Below, in pieces: positions 1 through 9,461 of a stretch of DNA of 25,895 nt (position 1 is the stretch's first letter; each line of letters opens with the position of its first letter). The DNA comes from JALORV01 sp044225415. GTDB taxonomy: Bacteria; Pseudomonadota; Gammaproteobacteria; Burkholderiales; Burkholderiaceae_F. The position numbers and the translations under genes are program-made. Under the pieces are notes generated by a model. It made no database searches and was not told where the DNA came from. It saw nothing but the letters and a program-made list of their open reading frames with translations. Where the stretch lies: NCBI GenBank assembly GCA_044225415.1, contig JBGAIO010000026.1, forward strand, positions 1-25,895, given 5' to 3'.

Positions 1-501
1 CACCAGCATTGAGCCGACTCCGCCGGCCGCTGCGATGATCAGCAGCGACTCTCCGGTCGCCTGCTTGCCGGGGCGCACACCCAGGCGTTCGAACAGCAGC
101 TCCCATGCGGTGATGGTGGTCAGTGGAAGAGCGGCAGCGGCGGCGGCGCCGATGCTGCCGGGCCGCCGGCCGACGATGCGCTCGTCGACCAGGTGCAACT
201 CGGCGTTGCAGCCCGGACGCACGTTGCTGCCGGCGTAGTACACAGCGTCGCCAGGCCTGAACAGAGTCACGGCACTGCCGACGGCATCAACAATGCCGGC
301 AGCGTCCCAGCCCAGCACTCGGGTCTCGCCGTCCGCCGGCGCCACGGTACGCCGGATGCGAGTGTCCAGCGGGTTTACCGAGACGGCCTCGACCCGCACG
401 CGCAGGTCATGCGGACCGGGTTCGGGCACGGCGGTCTCGATGTCGATCAGCGCCAGCGGGTCGGTGGCGGGCAGGCACTGGCGGTAGCCGACGGCTTTCA
501 T
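1..501 (-). CDS. Zinc-binding alcohol dehydrogenase family protein (MDR superfamily), 3' end outside window
   Basis: The start codon is ATG at 501-499 and the frame stays open to base 1, giving 167 residues of a protein that normally has about 335. The N-terminus reads MKAVGYRQ, followed by VSVNPLDTRIR, LGWDAAGIVDAVG and WELLFERLG. This is the GroES-like half of the TIGR02817 'zinc-binding alcohol dehydrogenase family' (YogA/quinone-oxidoreductase-like). The last visible residues, AAAGGVGSMLV, are the start of the Rossmann NAD(P)-binding fold. Despite the family name, no structural-zinc cysteine cluster is visible. The likely role is a soluble NAD(P)H-dependent reductase or dehydrogenase of small carbonyl or quinone compounds. 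It starts 10 bases after the PrpF-like gene and is probably the last visible member of the catabolic operon. The substrate is unknown. Confidence 0.9.
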   Translation of the reverse strand, partial: MKAVGYRQCLPATDPLALIDIETAVPEPGPHDLRVRVEAVSVNPLDTRIRRTVAPADGETRVLGWDAAGIVDAVGSAVTLFRPGDAVYYAGSNVRPGCNAELHLVDERIVGRRPGSIGAAAAAALPLTTITAWELLFERLGVRPGKQATGESLLIIAAAGGVGSMLV

Positions 502-511
502 GCGTGCCGGC

Positions 512-1659
512 TCAGCCGTAGACCCGGCCATCGAACAGCCGGCGCGCTGTGCGGTAGAACGCACCGGATCGCGCGTGCGGCAGCGCGCCGGAAGCATCCA
601 CATCCGCGCCGACGGTCAGCACGCCCGACGGCATACCCAACCGGAGCGGATGATCGGGGTCGACACCTGCACGCGCCGCCGCGTGCACGAGCGAGCCCGT
701 CACCCGGGCCGCCACGGCCGTGCACAGCGATGCGGTCAGCGGCAGGGCGAGATGCGGCTTGCCGCTGGACAGGAACCGTACCGTCAGGTCGACATCGGCG
801 GCCGCCACGGGCGCACCATCCAGTGTCGAGGCGGCCTGCGGCGCGCTGATGACCCCGATAAACGGTACCAGCCGTTGCGCGCGGGCCGCGGCCAGGTCGC
901 GCGTGATGCCCATGGCGACCGATGCCTGCTCGCGCACGGCTGACAGCAGCGCCATCGCCCGAGCATCGGCCGCGAGGGCGGCCGGCAACTCCGTTCCCTG
1001 CAGGCCGAGAGCGGTCGCATCCACGAACACGCAGGCGTTCGCTGCATCGATCATCGATGCGTCGACCGGCCCGAACCCGGGCACGTCCATGCGGTCGCGC
1101 ACCTGCCCGGTGGGCAACAGCCGGCCAGTCGTCGCGCCGCCCGGATCGAGGAAGTCGAGGCGGATGGGAGCGCCCGTACCTGGCACGCCGGGAATGGCGA
1201 GCGGCCCGTTCACCACGGCGCGGCCGTCGCGCACCGGAAAGCGCGACACGATGATCTTGCCTGTGTTGGTGTTGTGGATGCGGACCGTTGCCTCATCACC
1301 CTGGCAGGCCACCAAGCCTTCGTCCAGCGCGAAAGGGCCGACGGCCGACGACATGTTGCCGCAGTTGCCACCGTACTCGACGCGAGCTTCGTCGACCATC
1401 ACCTGCGCGAAGGTGTAGTCAACGTCGGCGTCGGGGCGTGACGGCGTGGCGATGATGCAGACCTTCGACACCGACGACACGCCGCCGCCCATGCCGTTCA
1501 GCTGCCGGCCGCTGGGGTCGGGGCTGCCCATGACCGCCAGGAACAGCGAATCCTGTGCATCGCGCGTCGGCGGCAGGTCGTGCTGATGCAGCAGCAGCCC
1601 CTTGCTGGTGCCACCGCGCATGAAGCATGCGCGGGTCGAGCGTTGTGAGGCGCCGGCTG

Positions 1660-1663
<4 letters not shown>
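512..1663 (-). CDS. PrpF-family double-bond isomerase/tautomerase (2-methylaconitate or 4-oxalomesaconate isomerase-like)
   Basis: The protein has 383 residues, close to the family's usual length of about 390. The hallmark FMRGGTSKG lies at residues 14-22, SSVSKV around Lys67 and GGNCGN around Cys101. As I recall, PrpF of Shewanella uses Lys73 and Cys107, the same 34-residue separation, so both acid/base residues appear present. Members shift a C=C bond in tricarboxylates (2-methylaconitate, aconitate) or tautomerise 4-oxalomesaconate (GalD). The chosen start is GTG at 1663, which overlaps the LivF-type gene's TGA by four bases and leaves 14 residues before RGGTSKG, as in relatives. ATG at 1621 would begin at the motif itself and is less likely. 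No prpB, prpC or acnD is visible, so a methylcitrate-cycle role is not supported. An operon-specific acid substrate is inferred. Confidence 0.88.
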
Positions 1664-2472
<809 letters not shown>

Positions 2473-3194
2473 TGTCCTTCAGCTGCTCGGGCGCGCATTC
2501 AGCGATGCGCTTGCCGTAGTTCAGCACCATGACCGTGTCCGAGACCGCCATCACCAGATCCTGCACGTGCTCGATCAGAACGATGGCAATGCCGGACCGG
2601 GCCAGTTCGCGCAGCACGTCGCCGAGGTTGGCGCGCTCGCTCAAGGACAGCCCCACGGCCGGTTCGTCCAGCATGATCAACTGCGCGCGCGCCACGACCG
2701 CTCGGGCGATCTCGATCAGCCGCTGCTGGCCGAACGACAGGTCGGCGGCAACCGTATCGGCCAGCTGGCCGATGCCCATGCGCAGCAGTGCCTGTTCCGC
2801 CTGGCGTACGGCGGCGCGCTCGGCGCGCACTGACCCGGGCAGGCTCAGCATGCAGCCGCCGAAGCTGCTGTGCGTCTCCAGTTCCAGCCCGATCAGCACA
2901 TTCTCGAGCGCCGTCATCTCGCGCAGGATGCCGTTATTCTGGAACGTGCGCCGCAGGCCGCAGGCGGCAATGGCATGCGGCGGCAGGCCTGTGATGTCCC
3001 GCCCCCCGAAGTGCACGCTGCCTTCGCTGGGCTTGACGAAGCCGGTCACGGCGTTGAGTAGCGTGGACTTGCCGGCGCCGTTCGGACCCATGATCGTGTA
3101 CACCTGTCCGGCGGGGGCAGTGAAGCTCACGTCGCTGACGGCCACCAGCCCGGCAAAGCGTACGGAGACGCCTGATACCTGCAGCATCGTCGCC

Positions 3195-4208
3195 TCAGTC
3201 CCGGTACAGCCGTTCGCGCAGGAACGGAATCCGTTGCGCGATCACGCCGCCGATGCCCTTGGGCATGAAGAACAGCACGACAATCAGCAGCAGGCTGAAG
3301 ATGATCTCCTGCACGCCGGGCCAGTTGCGGAAGAACTCCGGCGCGGCTGTCAGCAGGATCGCCCCGGCCACCGAGCCCAGCACGCTGCCCAGGCCGCCGA
3401 TCATGACGATAGTGAAGTGGATCAGCAGCTGCGCCAGGCCAAAGGTGTCCGGCGTGATGCGTCCGTTCAGCGCGGCGTAGAGCCCGCCGGCCAGTCCGAC
3501 CAGCGCGCCGCTGATTACGAAGGCCAGCACTTTGACGAAGGCGACGTTGATGCCGGCGGAAGCGGCGGCCAGCTCATTGTTGCGGATCGCGACGAACGCA
3601 CGACCGACGCGCGAGCGCAGCAAGCCGACCGTCAGCGCGATGGTGAGGATCGCCACCGCCAGGAATACGAAATAGCGCGACAGCTCCGACGCCATCGGCC
3701 AGCCGAAGAACGATGGCGCAGGCACGTTGAAGCCGCTAGGCCCGAAAGTGAAGCGGTCCGCATGCACGTACACCCAGCGCATCAGTTCGCCGAAGGCCAG
3801 CGTCGTGATCGCCAGGTAGTAGCCGCGCACGCGCAGCGCCGGCAGGCCCACGACGGCGCCGGCCAGCGCGCCCGCGGCGCCGCCCAGCAGCAGCGCGACC
3901 GGGAAGGGCAATGCAAAGTGCGCCATCGTCAGGCCGGTCGCGTACGCCCCGACTCCGAAGAAGGCCGCGTTGGCGAAGGCGAGCTGGCCCAGGTAGCCGA
4001 TGACGACGTTGAAGCCCAGCGCCACCAGCGCGTACACGATGATGGTGTTGACGACGAACAGCAGGTATTCGTTCAGTGCGAAGGGCAGTGCCACCAGCAC
4101 CACTGCCAGCACCGCCAGCCAGCCGAGGTAGCGGCGATCGTTGGCGGGCAGTGCATCGGGGGTGGCAGCGCGCGCAGCGGCGACGGCACCGGGAAGGCGT
4201 TCAGCCAC
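3195..4208 (-). CDS. LivM-type branched-chain ABC transporter permease
   Basis: This is an inner-membrane permease of 337 residues from GTG 4208. It has about eight to ten hydrophobic segments, starting with YLGWLAVLAVVLVALPFAL. The conserved LivM stretch GYLGQLAFANAAFFGVGAYAT and the cytoplasmic coupling region around GRAFVAIRNNELAAASAGIN are both present. The frame is open further upstream to 4298, but that extension is Arg/Trp/Cys-rich shadow of the LivH-type gene. GTG 4208 is chosen because a perfect GGAGG lies 7 bases before it and the resulting N-terminus suits the family. The start overlaps the LivH-type stop by 8 bases. It forms the translocation pore with the LivH-type protein. Confidence 0.93.
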   Translation of the reverse strand: MAERLPGAVAAARAATPDALPANDRRYLGWLAVLAVVLVALPFALNEYLLFVVNTIIVYALVALGFNVVIGYLGQLAFANAAFFGVGAYATGLTMAHFALPFPVALLLGGAAGALAGAVVGLPALRVRGYYLAITTLAFGELMRWVYVHADRFTFGPSGFNVPAPSFFGWPMASELSRYFVFLAVAILTIALTVGLLRSRVGRAFVAIRNNELAAASAGINVAFVKVLAFVISGALVGLAGGLYAALNGRITPDTFGLAQLLIHFTIVMIGGLGSVLGSVAGAILLTAAPEFFRNWPGVQEIIFSLLLIVVLFFMPKGIGGVIAQRIPFLRERLYRD

Positions 4209-5070
4209 GGCCCGGCCTCCACTCGCCCAGCAGCCCCTGCGGCCGCACCAGCAGCACGACGATGATGACCAGGTACGCCGCGATCTCCACCGACGCACTG
4301 GACACGTAGCCGCCCATCAGGTTCTCCAGCACACCCAGCGAGATTCCGCCGACGACGGCACCTGGCAGCGAACCGAACCCGCCCAGCGTCATCGCGGCGA
4401 AGGCGCGGATCAGCATGTGGCCCCCCATGTCCGGATAGACCAGCGTGGACGGCGCGATCAGGATGCCGGCCAGCGCGCCCAGCAGGGCTGCGACGCCCCA
4501 CATCAGATTGCGGACCAGCGGCACGTTGATGCCGACCAGCGATGCGCCGCGCGGTGCCTGGGACGCCGCGTGGATGACCTTGCCGACCTGGGTCTTCTGG
4601 AAGAACAGAAAGAACAGCAGCACCGTCACCGCCGACGCGGCCACGATGAGCAGGTCCTGAGGAAAGAGCACGACGCCTGCGAACTCGACCGGTTCGCCCG
4701 CCAGCAGTGGGGGCAACTGGCTGACGTCGCGCCCGTAAAAGAAGCGGACGATCCCCTTGAACAGGTACGACAGCGCCACGGTCATCATCGCCATGGCGAT
4801 GTGGGGCGCGTGCTGCAGCGGTCGCATCAGGCCACGCTCGACCGCGGAACCAAGCACGAACAGCAGCGCGAAGGCGAGCACGATGGCTGCGCCGTAGGGC
4901 AGTCCCAGGACCTGTTTGCCGACGTAGACCACGAACGCGCCCAGCATGAAGAATTCGCCATGCGCGAAGTTGACGATGGTGGTGGCGCGGAACAGAACGG
5001 TCATGCCCAGCGCTACCAGCGCATAGACACAGCCGACGGCAATGCCGCTGACGATCAGCTGGGCAAGCAT
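4201..5070 (-). CDS. LivH-type branched-chain ABC transporter permease
   Basis: This is an inner-membrane permease of 289 residues, the usual LivH length. It opens with MLAQLIVSGIAVGCVYALVALG, then TTIVNFAHGEFFMLGAFV, the conserved LivH segment containing the NFAHGE motif. Several further hydrophobic helices follow. The C-terminus VLLVRPQGLLGEWRPGRG carries the family-typical RPxGLxG. The ATG at 5070 has AGGGA about 10 bases upstream. It follows the binding-protein gene by 37 bases and overlaps the LivM-type gene by 8. It should form a heterodimeric pore with LivM. Confidence 0.94.
   Translation of the reverse strand: MLAQLIVSGIAVGCVYALVALGMTVLFRATTIVNFAHGEFFMLGAFVVYVGKQVLGLPYGAAIVLAFALLFVLGSAVERGLMRPLQHAPHIAMAMMTVALSYLFKGIVRFFYGRDVSQLPPLLAGEPVEFAGVVLFPQDLLIVAASAVTVLLFFLFFQKTQVGKVIHAASQAPRGASLVGINVPLVRNLMWGVAALLGALAGILIAPSTLVYPDMGGHMLIRAFAAMTLGGFGSLPGAVVGGISLGVLENLMGGYVSSASVEIAAYLVIIVVLLVRPQGLLGEWRPGRG
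4216..4220 (-). promoter_or_regulatory. Ribosome binding site deciding the LivM-type start
   Basis: GGAGG reads on the minus strand at 4220-4216, seven bases before GTG 4208. It lies inside the end of the LivH-type gene. It supports the GTG start over the longer upstream frame and indicates coupling of the two permease genes. Confidence 0.7.
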
Positions 5071-5107
5071 CGGCCGTGTCCCTTTGCCTGGCGCCTGAAC
5101 AGAGCGA

Positions 5108-6274
5108 CTACTTGCCGGGATAGGTCGCGACGATGCGCGGCTTGCCCTGATCCAGGTAGACCATCTTCCCGGTCTTGATGCCGGCGTGGTCAGTGGTCGA
5201 GAACGTCAACGACGACGACTGGATACCCGGATTGAAGTTTGCGATCTTGTCGAGCTCGGCGATCATCTTCTCGCGAGTCAGGTTGGGGCCGGCGCGCTTC
5301 AACGCCTCGACCACCGCCAGCGCACCGGTCATCGAGATGAAACTCAGCGTCTCGACGGTCTCCTTGGGGTTGTACTTCGCGAAGATGTCGACCCAGGGCT
5401 TGAACTCGGGCGAATCGATCGTGCCCGACAGCGGATAGAACACAAACAGGTTGTTCACCGCACCCGGGATGCCGACGCGCTTGTCCGTGTCCTCGATGGA
5501 GACGCCCTGCGTGCCCAGCGTCGGCACGCGCACGCCGTACTTGTAGGCGTCGCGCATGTAGATCGCGAGTTCGGCCGGATACAGCACGGCCAGCACGGCA
5601 TCGGGTTGGGCGGTGCGCAGCTTCAGCGTCTGCGACGTGGCGTCGGTGCTGCCGCGCTCGAAGTACACGGTCTCCACCGGCTCGAGTCCCTTGGCCTTCA
5701 GCGCGGCGAGCGCGGGCGCGAGGTGAGACTTGCCCCACTCGTCGGAGTGAGAAATGATGGCGATGCGCTTGCCGCCGGGTGCAGTGACAGCGAAGTCCAC
5801 CATCGCTTGCGCGACCGTGGCCGTGGTCGCCACGGGCTGGAACACGTTGGACTGCAGTGGGTTCGAGATCATCATGCTCGCAGCGCCGAGTACGACGAAC
5901 GGCACGGTCGGCGTCTTCGCCAGTTCCGGCTTGATGGCCAGCACCACGCCGCTGCACCAGCCGCCATGCAGCATGAACACGTTGTCCTGGTGGATCAGTT
6001 TCTTGACGGCGGCGATGCCCTTGTTCGGATCGCAGGCGTCGTCCTCGGTGACCATCTCGATCTTGCGGCCGTGGATGCCGCCCTGGTCGTTGATGTGCTT
6101 GTAGACGGCCTGCGCACCGAACAGCGGCTTGGAGCCGACCGAGTTCGAGCCGGTCAGCGGCCCGAACATGCCGATCTTGATCGAGTCCTTCGTGACGCCG
6201 GTCGTGTCCTGTGCCGACGCGCCGGCCGCGCACGCGACCAGCGTGGCTGCCAGCAGTTTCTTGAGGATGGTCAC
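5108..6274 (-). CDS. Periplasmic substrate-binding protein of branched-chain-type ABC transporter (LivK-like)
   Basis: The protein has 388 residues from GTG 6274. The open frame runs much further upstream, but that part is Pro/Arg/Ser-rich shadow of the FAD dehydrogenase. The real start is marked by AAGGAG six bases upstream and by a clear signal peptide, TILKKLLAATLVACAAGASAQ, with probable cleavage after ASA. The mature protein begins near DTTGVTKDSIKIGMFGPLTG, the classic start of a Peripla_BP_6 (type I) fold, and continues with NDQGGIHGRKIEMV. It delivers the ligand to the LivH/M permease. Ligands of this family range from branched-chain amino acids to urea, amides and aromatic acids. The neighbouring enzymes suggest an organic acid here, but this is inference. 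Confidence 0.93.
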   Translation of the reverse strand: MTILKKLLAATLVACAAGASAQDTTGVTKDSIKIGMFGPLTGSNSVGSKPLFGAQAVYKHINDQGGIHGRKIEMVTEDDACDPNKGIAAVKKLIHQDNVFMLHGGWCSGVVLAIKPELAKTPTVPFVVLGAASMMISNPLQSNVFQPVATTATVAQAMVDFAVTAPGGKRIAIISHSDEWGKSHLAPALAALKAKGLEPVETVYFERGSTDATSQTLKLRTAQPDAVLAVLYPAELAIYMRDAYKYGVRVPTLGTQGVSIEDTDKRVGIPGAVNNLFVFYPLSGTIDSPEFKPWVDIFAKYNPKETVETLSFISMTGALAVVEALKRAGPNLTREKMIAELDKIANFNPGIQSSSLTFSTTDHAGIKTGKMVYLDQGKPRIVATYPGK

Positions 6275-6280
6275 GGTTGT

Positions 6281-6286
6281 CTCCTT
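6281..6286 (-). promoter_or_regulatory. Ribosome binding site deciding the binding-protein start
   Basis: AAGGAG reads on the minus strand at 6286-6281, six bases before GTG 6274. It fixes the start just before the signal peptide and excludes the longer upstream frame. Confidence 0.75.
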
Positions 6287-6311
6287 GTGTTCTTTGGGGG
6301 CGGGCGGGGAA

Positions 6312-7805
6312 CTACGTGGAAGCGGGCGCGCGCCGACTGGCGTGCTGCGCGGCGGCTGTGCCGGCGATGCGGCCGAACACCGCGCCGCGCAGCACCGACG
6401 TGGCGCCGGTGTAGGTGCCGAAGTACAGGCCGATGACCTCGCCAGCGGCATACAAGCCGGCGATGGCTGAACCGTCGGCGTCGACCACGGCGCTGTGCTC
6501 GTCGACGCGTACGCCGCCGAAGGTGAAGCAGTTGCCGCAGATGACCGGATAGGCGAGGAACGGCCCCTTGGCGAGCGGGCGTGCCCAATTGCTCTTCGCG
6601 GGCATGTACCCGGCATGCGTGGACAGGCCGTCGGTGGCCAGCGGATCGAAGCGGCCGGCCTGGCAGGCGGCGTTGTACTCGGCCACCGTCCCGGCCAGCG
6701 CGGCCGGGTCGAGCTCGAGCTTGCGCGCGAGCTCTTCGATGGTCTCGGCGCGTACCGGCGGTTGGTCGGAGCGCACCGAACGCTTCCAGTTGGGTACGTC
6801 GTCGATGCTCGCGTCGAGGATCGCGTAAGCGATGCCCTCGGGCTGCTCGAGGATCGTGCGCGTGATCGCCTCGTAGGTGGCGTCCACCGTCGCAGGTGCC
6901 TCGTCGATGAAGCGCTGCGCATGGCGGTTCACGAGGATGCCGTAGTTGAACACCAGCACGATGGGCTCGGGCGCGCCGGAACGAGGGTCAAGCGGCTCGG
7001 CGTGGAACAGCGTGTAGTCGCCGCAGGCGCTGGCGCCGGCGGACAGCGCCATGCGGATGCCTTCGCCCTTGTTGTAGTACCCGCCGCGCGCGACTGGCCG
7101 GATGTAGCGCGAGCGCGGGCCGATGTAGCGCGCGAGCATTTCGGCACTGCCTTCGAATCCGCCGCAGGCGAGAATCACCGACGGTGCCTCGAATCGCTGC
7201 CGTCTGCCCTGGCGCATGGCCCACAGGCCGCACACCTCGCCGGTGGCGTCGTGCAGCAGGTCGTGCGCGGTGGTTTCGTAGTGGAACTCGCCGCCGTTCG
7301 CTTCCAGCCACGCGGCCAGTGCCTCGACCAGGGCCGCGCCGCCTCCCACTGGGCCGATGCGCGTCGTCGACGTGGTGATGAAGTAGTTGGGCAGGAAGTC
7401 GAATCGCACTCCAAAGCCCTTCAGCCACTGCAGTGTCGGGCCGGCGCGCTCGGCAAACAGTGCGATGAGGTTCGGATCGGTCAGTGCAAGCGTCTTCACG
7501 ATCGCCGGCCAGTCGGCATAGTTGCGCGCTGTCTCTGCCACCAACTCCGGATCGAGATAGTGGCCGGCGTTCTTCGCGAAATGTGCCTCGAAGTCGTCGG
7601 CAACCTCGTCTTCGCTCTTCATGCGCATCAGCGCTTCGGTCCAGCGCGTGTTGCCGCCGCGCTCCTCCCGTGTAGCGCGCTCGAGCACCACGACGCGCGC
7701 GCCACTCTGGCGCGCGGCCACGGCCGCGGCGAGGCCTGCGATGCCGCACCCCACGACGATCACGTCGCAACTCACGGTGCAAGGGTCAGGCGAGGTCATA
7801 TTCAT
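6312..7805 (-). CDS. FAD-dependent dehydrogenase of the tricarballylate dehydrogenase (TcuA)/fumarate reductase flavoprotein family
   Basis: The protein has 497 residues and belongs to the FAD_binding_2 family. The N-terminal Rossmann motif DVIVVGCGIAGLAAA has GxGxxG at residues 19-24 and ends at Glu42, which would bind the FAD ribose. RGGNTRWTEALMRM follows and resembles the RGGNS...TRNL region I recall from TcuA. The C-terminal signature GLYAAGEVIGLYFGTYTG is the second FAD-contact region. No signal peptide is seen, so it is probably cytoplasmic. TcuA oxidises tricarballylate to cis-aconitate and passes electrons to the iron-sulfur/haem protein TcuB. No tcuB homologue is visible here, so the electron acceptor is unknown. 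The gene starts 9 bases after the aldehyde dehydrogenase gene (tandem ATGs at 7805 and 7799, no clear ribosome site). A 3-ketosteroid dehydrogenase-like or fumarate reductase-like activity is the main alternative. Confidence 0.85.
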   Translation of the reverse strand: MNMTSPDPCTVSCDVIVVGCGIAGLAAAVAARQSGARVVVLERATREERGGNTRWTEALMRMKSEDEVADDFEAHFAKNAGHYLDPELVAETARNYADWPAIVKTLALTDPNLIALFAERAGPTLQWLKGFGVRFDFLPNYFITTSTTRIGPVGGGAALVEALAAWLEANGGEFHYETTAHDLLHDATGEVCGLWAMRQGRRQRFEAPSVILACGGFEGSAEMLARYIGPRSRYIRPVARGGYYNKGEGIRMALSAGASACGDYTLFHAEPLDPRSGAPEPIVLVFNYGILVNRHAQRFIDEAPATVDATYEAITRTILEQPEGIAYAILDASIDDVPNWKRSVRSDQPPVRAETIEELARKLELDPAALAGTVAEYNAACQAGRFDPLATDGLSTHAGYMPAKSNWARPLAKGPFLAYPVICGNCFTFGGVRVDEHSAVVDADGSAIAGLYAAGEVIGLYFGTYTGATSVLRGAVFGRIAGTAAAQHASRRAPAST

Positions 7806-7814
7806 CGGCGCGGA

Positions 7815-9293
7815 TCAGTAGCGGCGCACGAAGGGATTGGGCATGTCGAGGTCGGAGGAGATCCATACGCTCTTCGCCTCCATGTACTCCTTCACCGCCG
7901 AGATGCCGCCTTCGCGTCCGATGCCGCTGTGCTTGAATCCGCCAAAGGGCGTCGTGTAGCTGGTCGAACGGTAGTTGTTGACCCACACCGTGCCGGCACG
8001 CAGCTTCTGCGTCATGAACATCGCGCGCTTCAGGCTGCGTGTCCACACGCCGGCGGCGAGGCCGAAGCGCGTGTCGTTGGCAATGCGCAGTGCATCGGCC
8101 TCATCCTTGAACTTCAGCACTGCCAATACGGGCCCGAACACTTCCTCGCGCGCAATGCGCATGTCGTTGGTGACGTCGACGTAGATCGTCGGTTCCACGA
8201 ACTGGCCGCAGCCGTAGCCCGGGCCGGACAGCTGCCGTCCGCCGGCCACGCAGCGCGCGCCGTCGGCCCTGGCGATGTCCAGGTACTTCATCACTTTCTC
8301 GAACTGCGGTCGCGTGGCCACGGGGCCGATCTGCGTGGCTGGATCGGAAGGATCTCCGACCTTGGCGGCCTTGGTGATCGCAACCAGCTTTTCGACGAAC
8401 TGGTCGTGGATCGATTCCTGCAGCAGCAGGCGCGAGCCGGCCATGCAGGTCTGACCCCCGGCCGAGAAGATGCCGGTGATGACGCCGTTGGCGGCGCGGT
8501 CCAGGTCGGCATCGTCGAACACGATGTTCGGCGACTTGCCGCCCAGTTCCAGCGATACGCGCTTGTAGCCTTCGGTGGCCAGCTGGTAGACCTTGCGGCC
8601 TGCCTCATCGCCGCCGGTGAATGCGATGCGTGCGACCTCCGGGTGACGGATCAGCGGCTCGCCCACCTCGGCCCCGAAGCCGGAAAGCACGTTGACGACG
8701 CCGGGCGGGAAGCCGGCTTCCTTCACGAGCGCGGCCAGTTCGAACATCGATGCCGACGTGAACTCGGATGGCTTGCACACCAGCGTGCAGCCGGCTGCCA
8801 GCGCAGTACCGAGCTTCCACGCAGTCAGCAGCAACGACGAATTCCATGGCGTGATCGTCGCGACCACCCCCATGGGCTCGTACTGCACGTAGTTGAAGAC
8901 CTTCGGCTTGTCGATGGGTACGACCTCGCCCTGGATCTTGTCGGCGAGGCCGGCGTAGTAGTAGAAGTACTTGGCCATGTACCGGACCTGGCCCGTCACT
9001 TCGCTGAGCAGCTTGCCGTTGTCCTTGCTCTCGATCTCGCCGAGGTGGGCAGCATGCTTCTCGACCAGTTGCGCCAGGCGGAAGATCGCAGCGCCGCGGT
9101 CGCTGGCGGACATCTCGGACCAGGGACCGGCGAAGGCCTGGGCAGCGGCCGTGACCGCGCGGTCGACATCGGCTGCGTTGGCGCGAGGCATCTGCGCCCA
9201 CGCTTCGCCGGAGAAAGGCTCCAGCGAATCGAACCATTGCCCCGACAGGGAATCGACCCATTCGTTGTTGATGAACAGCTGGTAGCGCTTCAT
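7815..9293 (-). CDS. NAD(P)-dependent aldehyde dehydrogenase
   Basis: This is a full-length ALDH-superfamily protein of 492 residues. Asn151 lies in TPWN, Lys174 in CKPSE, the general base Glu249 in SLELGGKSP and the nucleophile Cys283 in GGQTCMAGS. The C-terminal GGFKHSGIGREGG is typical of betaine/aldehyde dehydrogenase-like members. The cofactor loop usually written FTGSTEVG reads FTGGDEAG (225-232), a noticeable substitution that may mark a subfamily. It oxidises an aldehyde to the acid in the cytoplasm, but the substrate is unknown. It is the first gene of the minus-strand operon and diverges from the LysR gene, leaving a 168-base control region. An AAGG lies about 10 bases before ATG 9293. 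Confidence 0.95.
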   Translation of the reverse strand: MKRYQLFINNEWVDSLSGQWFDSLEPFSGEAWAQMPRANAADVDRAVTAAAQAFAGPWSEMSASDRGAAIFRLAQLVEKHAAHLGEIESKDNGKLLSEVTGQVRYMAKYFYYYAGLADKIQGEVVPIDKPKVFNYVQYEPMGVVATITPWNSSLLLTAWKLGTALAAGCTLVCKPSEFTSASMFELAALVKEAGFPPGVVNVLSGFGAEVGEPLIRHPEVARIAFTGGDEAGRKVYQLATEGYKRVSLELGGKSPNIVFDDADLDRAANGVITGIFSAGGQTCMAGSRLLLQESIHDQFVEKLVAITKAAKVGDPSDPATQIGPVATRPQFEKVMKYLDIARADGARCVAGGRQLSGPGYGCGQFVEPTIYVDVTNDMRIAREEVFGPVLAVLKFKDEADALRIANDTRFGLAAGVWTRSLKRAMFMTQKLRAGTVWVNNYRSTSYTTPFGGFKHSGIGREGGISAVKEYMEAKSVWISSDLDMPNPFVRRY

Positions 9294-9354
9294 CGGAATC
9301 GGCCTTGCGCCGCGAGGTTGATTGGATGGCCGTGATTATCAGAAGCGCGCTGAT

Positions 9355-9374
9355 GCAATAACAGTGACAATTGC
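9355..9374. repeat. Inverted repeat, candidate LysR-family operator
   Basis: GCAAT (9355-9359) and ATTGC (9370-9374) are perfect inverted arms separated by 10 bases, in the middle of the divergent region. The spacing is close to, but not exactly, the T-N11-A of classic LysR sites. Arms of five bases can arise by chance, so this is only a candidate. Confidence 0.3.
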
Positions 9375-9449
9375 GAACCAGTTGATGCGCCTGGCGAATG
9401 ATGCGGCGCAATAGTCGCCGGCAGCATGAACGCATGCGAAGTGCGGCAC

Positions 9450-9454
9450 AGGAG
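9450..9454 (+). promoter_or_regulatory. Ribosome binding site deciding the LysR start
   Basis: AGGAG lies seven bases before ATG 9462. It favours that start over the in-frame ATG at 9426, whose extra 12 residues do not resemble a LysR N-terminus. Confidence 0.7.
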
Positions 9455-9461
9455 TGATGGC

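Larger units (their letters stand above)
9294..9461 (+). promoter_or_regulatory. Divergent control region between the catabolic operon and the LysR regulator
   Basis: These 168 bases separate two divergent start codons. The region is visibly less GC-rich than its surroundings around 9335-9375, as expected for promoters. A minus-strand GATAAT (9340-9335) is a plausible -10 for the operon, about 40 bases before ATG 9293. Its -35 is poor, as is common for activator-dependent promoters. An inverted repeat at 9355-9374 overlaps the expected -35 position. No convincing promoter for the LysR gene was assigned. Confidence 0.45.

Noticed and set aside
2529..4265. 578-codon plus-strand open frame opposite the LivG/LivM-type genes
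   Set aside because: Gln/Arg/Asp/His-rich low-complexity shadow of membrane-protein codons, with no motif.
6275..6922. N-terminal extension of the substrate-binding protein to 604 residues
   Set aside because: The extra 216 residues are antisense-like Ser/Pro/Arg-rich sequence inside the FAD dehydrogenase gene. The ribosome site and signal peptide at 6274 fix the real start.
6495..9335. 946-codon plus-strand open frame opposite the FAD dehydrogenase and aldehyde dehydrogenase genes
   Set aside because: It is antisense to two well-supported enzymes, crosses their boundary and has no recognisable domain.
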